In this document: positions 14,845 through 17,475 of the stretch, one piece after another | Layout of the letters: each line of letters begins with the position of its first letter | How positions within the stretch are numbered: position 1 is the stretch's first letter | Source of the DNA: Planctomycetaceae bacterium | GTDB taxonomy: Bacteria > Planctomycetota > Planctomycetia > Planctomycetales > Planctomycetaceae | Assembly (NCBI GenBank): GCA_003503535.1 | Contig: DOCI01000203.1 | Coordinates: 25,267 to 42,741, forward strand | Length of the DNA: 17,475 bases | Direction of reading: 5' to 3' | Notes under the pieces: generated by a model | The model's database searches: none | Told to the model about the DNA's origin: nothing | Seen by the model: only the letters and a program-made list of their open reading frames with translations | Position numbers and translations under genes: made by a program

Positions 14845-17475
14845 TCAAGCCGCGAAGTTTTGTTTGGTTAACTGCTTCTGATTCTCACTGAGCATGTATT
14901 CGTCTTCGTTGGATTGAGCCACTGTTCGCTCATCGAATAACCAGGACAGCAACGCCGGGAGAATGATGATCGAAACTATTAAGCAGCTGGCGATCCCAGT
15001 AACCACAACTTGCCCCAGTCCTGCCAGTCCGCGATGAGAAGCGAAGGCAAGGGAACCGAAGCCGACCATGGAGGTGAGGGTGGTCAACACCAGCGCCCGG
15101 CACGTATTTCCCGACATCGCGTAGCGTTGTTTGCTGCGATAAAAATCGTGAATGACATGTACGCCATCATCAATACCGATGCCTAATACGAGTGGCAGAG
15201 CAATAAGATTGGCAGGTGTGAATGAGATTTCGAACAACGACATTGAGCCGAGAAGCATCGCTGCTCCAATCGTGGGGGGCAGCAAAGCGAGTAAGCCAAT
15301 CACACAGCGCCGTTTTTCCATCACCAGGCTGAAGGCGACTATCAAGCCTGTGAAGGCAAACAGAAGTTTTAACAGGGTTAGCTCCGAAGCCAAATCCCAG
15401 TGACTCCAGAAACGAAGTCCCACAATTCCTGAAATTGCCAACACGCATATTGGCCAGACTCGAACAATCGTTCTTTTGTGACAGACATCGAGCATCAGAA
15501 TGAGAATGATCGCCAGAGCCGCATAGGCAGCCGCGTTCAGATAGCTCTCTTTGAGTTGTCGCGACGCTTCAAAGTTCTGGATTGGCACCCCGGTTACATC
15601 ACTGTCGACTGTGCGAAGTTCGGTCACAAATTGCTGTAGGCCGGCATCGTCCCAGACATCGATATTCGGTCGAATCTGCAGGAGCCAGTCGCCTTCTGCA
15701 CTTCGGAATCGCTCGACGATATCCTGCTGGTACATCTGTTGAAGTTCGAGATGTTCCTGCAGGTTGATTGCGATGAGCCGAACTTCCGACCACAACGAGC
15801 GAATCATTTCCCGCTCTGCTGCTCCGAGAATTTGAATTTGAATATCAAAGGGTTGCTTTGCGAAAATATCCAGAAAATGATCGACTTCGAGTCTCAATTG
15901 TGTGCTGAGAATTGTTTCCGACTGAGTCAGATTTTCGAGAATATTTTCCAGCCGTTGTCCCACTTCGGAAGGATTGTGCGGCAAGCTGGCCAGAGTCGGG
16001 CTCTCCATCGAGACTGCCCGCCGAACACTCGCTTGCAGAGCTTGCTGATTCATCCCACCTGCCAGTCCGTTCTCAGGCATACCGGGATATGTGTTGAAGC
16101 CGACTGTCTGCTCGGAAGCCAGTTCGATGACTTCTCCAACAGTCTCCAGTTTTCGGAAACGAACTGCCTGCTCAATGGCCTGCTCGCGTGAAGCATACCA
16201 GGTGACCGCATACAGAACATCGTCATCCTGGTTCTTCGTCAACGCATTTCGAGTTTCCAGAGCCGGCAAATCGCGAGGCTGCATGTTGAGCAGATTCGCA
16301 TCGTATTTCACGAGACAGTCTGGGCCATGAGAACTCCATCCCCAGGCATTCAGACATAGTCCCGAAATGGGTAACAGTGTCAGCAGTAATGTTCGGAAGG
16401 GACGTTCGACGACTGAAAACCTCAGAACATTCATGAACGCAGTATGCTTGACGGCATGTACTTCAATTGTGCGAGAAAGATCAGCTCGTTTTTTGGAACT
16501 GATCAGAACAACAAGTGGTGGGAAGATGACAAAAGTTGCCACAACAGCGAGTAGAACGCCCACTCCCGCAATGATTCCCAACTCTGCGACCCCGGGAAAT
16601 TCCGTGAGGCCTGCACATAAAAACGCGACCGAAGTTGTTAAGGCCGCAGTGACTATTCCTCGTCCGACAGTATGACCTGCCAGAGACAGTGAAGCATCAA
16701 CCGCACGCCCCTGGCTGCGGAAGTCCTGATAACTCGACAACAGATGGATTCCGAAATCGATACCGAGTCCGACCAGAATCGCAGCAAATGCCATCGAGAG
16801 GATATTTAAATGGCCAATCAGAAATGTTGTCGCCCCCAATGTCCAGATCATGCTGACGCCAACGGTTACGCAGCAAATGATCGGTAACGAGAGTCCTCGG
16901 TAGCCGAAGATCAGCAATAGGATAACCCCGGTTGCAGAGAGCAGCGAAGCAAGTGTCATATCGGCCTGCGAGCGCGACATCTCTTCGTATTCGAGCTGAG
17001 GAATTCCGGTGACACCAATATTCAATTGAGGAAATCGCTGCCTGCAGGCCGAGACGATTTTATGCAACGATGCCAGCGATTTTTGATACTTATCTCCACC
17101 CGCAATCGTTTCGGTCTGAGGCACGAGTGTAATCAGACTGCTTTCATCCGTAGTCTCGGCTTCAATGAGTGTGGATCGATCTGCCGTGGAATTCCCTGCG
17201 GATTCACTCTGATTTATCTCCTGACGGTCCGGAGATCCGACATAGCGATGCCAGAACTCCTCGTTGGCAGTGACGGAGTCGGGGAAAAACTGTTTGAAGG
17301 AATGATCAATTTCCTGCAGGGATCTCTCCAGCGATTTCGCGACCCGATTGGTGACCAGCAGAGGATCTGGTGTCGAGCCGTAATCCGATGAACTGAGTTC
17401 CTGTTCCGAAATCGACAGCAGACTCAATAACGGCGAACCAGCGGCATTCGATTGAGTGATGGATTCGGTCAGTTT
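14845..17475 (-). CDS. MMPL/RND-family transporter, N-terminus beyond the window
   Basis: 876 visible codons; the frame is open to the window edge, so the true start and the first transmembrane helix lie outside. Two RND half-units are seen. The first has about five helices (visible residues near 175-325, with GLGIDFGIHLLSSYQD at about 236-251), then a helix after FRTLLLTLLP, then a large periplasmic region. The second starts near AYAALAIILILMLDVC and has LVLGIGIDDGVHVIHDFYRS and the final helices SCLIVSIIILPALLSWL. The GxGIDxGxH motif in each half is the RND/MMPL hallmark. Such exporters move lipids or hopanoids (as HpnN does), but the substrate here cannot be told. The C-terminus ends QKQLTKQNFAA. 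Internal TTG at 17427 is not the start. Confidence 0.88.
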   Translation of the reverse strand, partial: KLTESITQSNAAGSPLLSLLSISEQELSSSDYGSTPDPLLVTNRVAKSLERSLQEIDHSFKQFFPDSVTANEEFWHRYVGSPDRQEINQSESAGNSTADRSTLIEAETTDESSLITLVPQTETIAGGDKYQKSLASLHKIVSACRQRFPQLNIGVTGIPQLEYEEMSRSQADMTLASLLSATGVILLLIFGYRGLSLPIICCVTVGVSMIWTLGATTFLIGHLNILSMAFAAILVGLGIDFGIHLLSSYQDFRSQGRAVDASLSLAGHTVGRGIVTAALTTSVAFLCAGLTEFPGVAELGIIAGVGVLLAVVATFVIFPPLVVLISSKKRADLSRTIEVHAVKHTAFMNVLRFSVVERPFRTLLLTLLPISGLCLNAWGWSSHGPDCLVKYDANLLNMQPRDLPALETRNALTKNQDDDVLYAVTWYASREQAIEQAVRFRKLETVGEVIELASEQTVGFNTYPGMPENGLAGGMNQQALQASVRRAVSMESPTLASLPHNPSEVGQRLENILENLTQSETILSTQLRLEVDHFLDIFAKQPFDIQIQILGAAEREMIRSLWSEVRLIAINLQEHLELQQMYQQDIVERFRSAEGDWLLQIRPNIDVWDDAGLQQFVTELRTVDSDVTGVPIQNFEASRQLKESYLNAAAYAALAIILILMLDVCHKRTIVRVWPICVLAISGIVGLRFWSHWDLASELTLLKLLFAFTGLIVAFSLVMEKRRCVIGLLALLPPTIGAAMLLGSMSLFEISFTPANLIALPLVLGIGIDDGVHVIHDFYRSKQRYAMSGNTCRALVLTTLTSMVGFGSLAFASHRGLAGLGQVVVTGIASCLIVSIIILPALLSWLFDERTVAQSNEDEYMLSENQKQLTKQNFAA

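Overview
The window looks like a chromosome segment of a planctomycete (Planctomycetota, Planctomycetaceae-like). The basis is the style of the genes: secreted and lipoprotein paralogs with Gly/Pro-rich tails, a membrane-anchored LolA-like protein, a TPR protein with a CX4CH haem-like motif, and many small palindromic repeats between genes. The phylum call is recognition of gene style rather than a marker gene, so it is moderately sure. There are no rRNA, tRNA, CRISPR or transposase genes.

Left part (1-4786): two minus-strand paralogous exported proteins (87-782 and the lipoprotein 999-2216) share one domain. A 355-base divergent region holding a nested hairpin separates them from a plus-strand pair with overlapping ends (2572-3594 and 3578-4786): a LolA-like membrane-anchored protein and an anchored TPR protein with a CX4CH motif. 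A copy of a dispersed repeat lies inside the second of these reading frames.

Middle part (4787-7240): small membrane proteins (4931-5497, 5672-5890, and 6039-6452 on minus), crowded with at least three kinds of palindromic repeats. The main family, about 80 bases when complete, carries the core GGGGTCGAACGAAGTGAG and appears four times, whole or partial.

Type VI secretion island (6763-14074): on the minus strand, vgrG (9272-7455) is followed by a PAAR tip gene (7056-6763). Divergently on the plus strand lie six consecutive Hcp-like genes (9608, 10342, 10969, 12052, 12701, 13505). All six keep the Hcp signature around D-x-x-[ST]-[SP]-x-L and the C-terminal strand motif, but they are very different in sequence and length (181 to 342 residues). 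The third has about 100 extra residues before the signature and a hydrophobic C-terminal segment. VgrG is interrupted by a TGA two codons before an in-frame 49-residue stretch that reads as the normal VgrG C-terminal tail, as if Gly (GGA) had become TGA. No sheath, baseplate or membrane-complex genes are present, so this is a spike-and-tube module whose engine, if there is one, lies elsewhere.

Right part (14075-17475): a 94-base inverted repeat closes the Hcp run. Then on the minus strand come a membrane-anchored leucine-rich-repeat protein (14270-14755) and a large MMPL/RND-type transporter (14845 to beyond the window edge, N-terminus missing).
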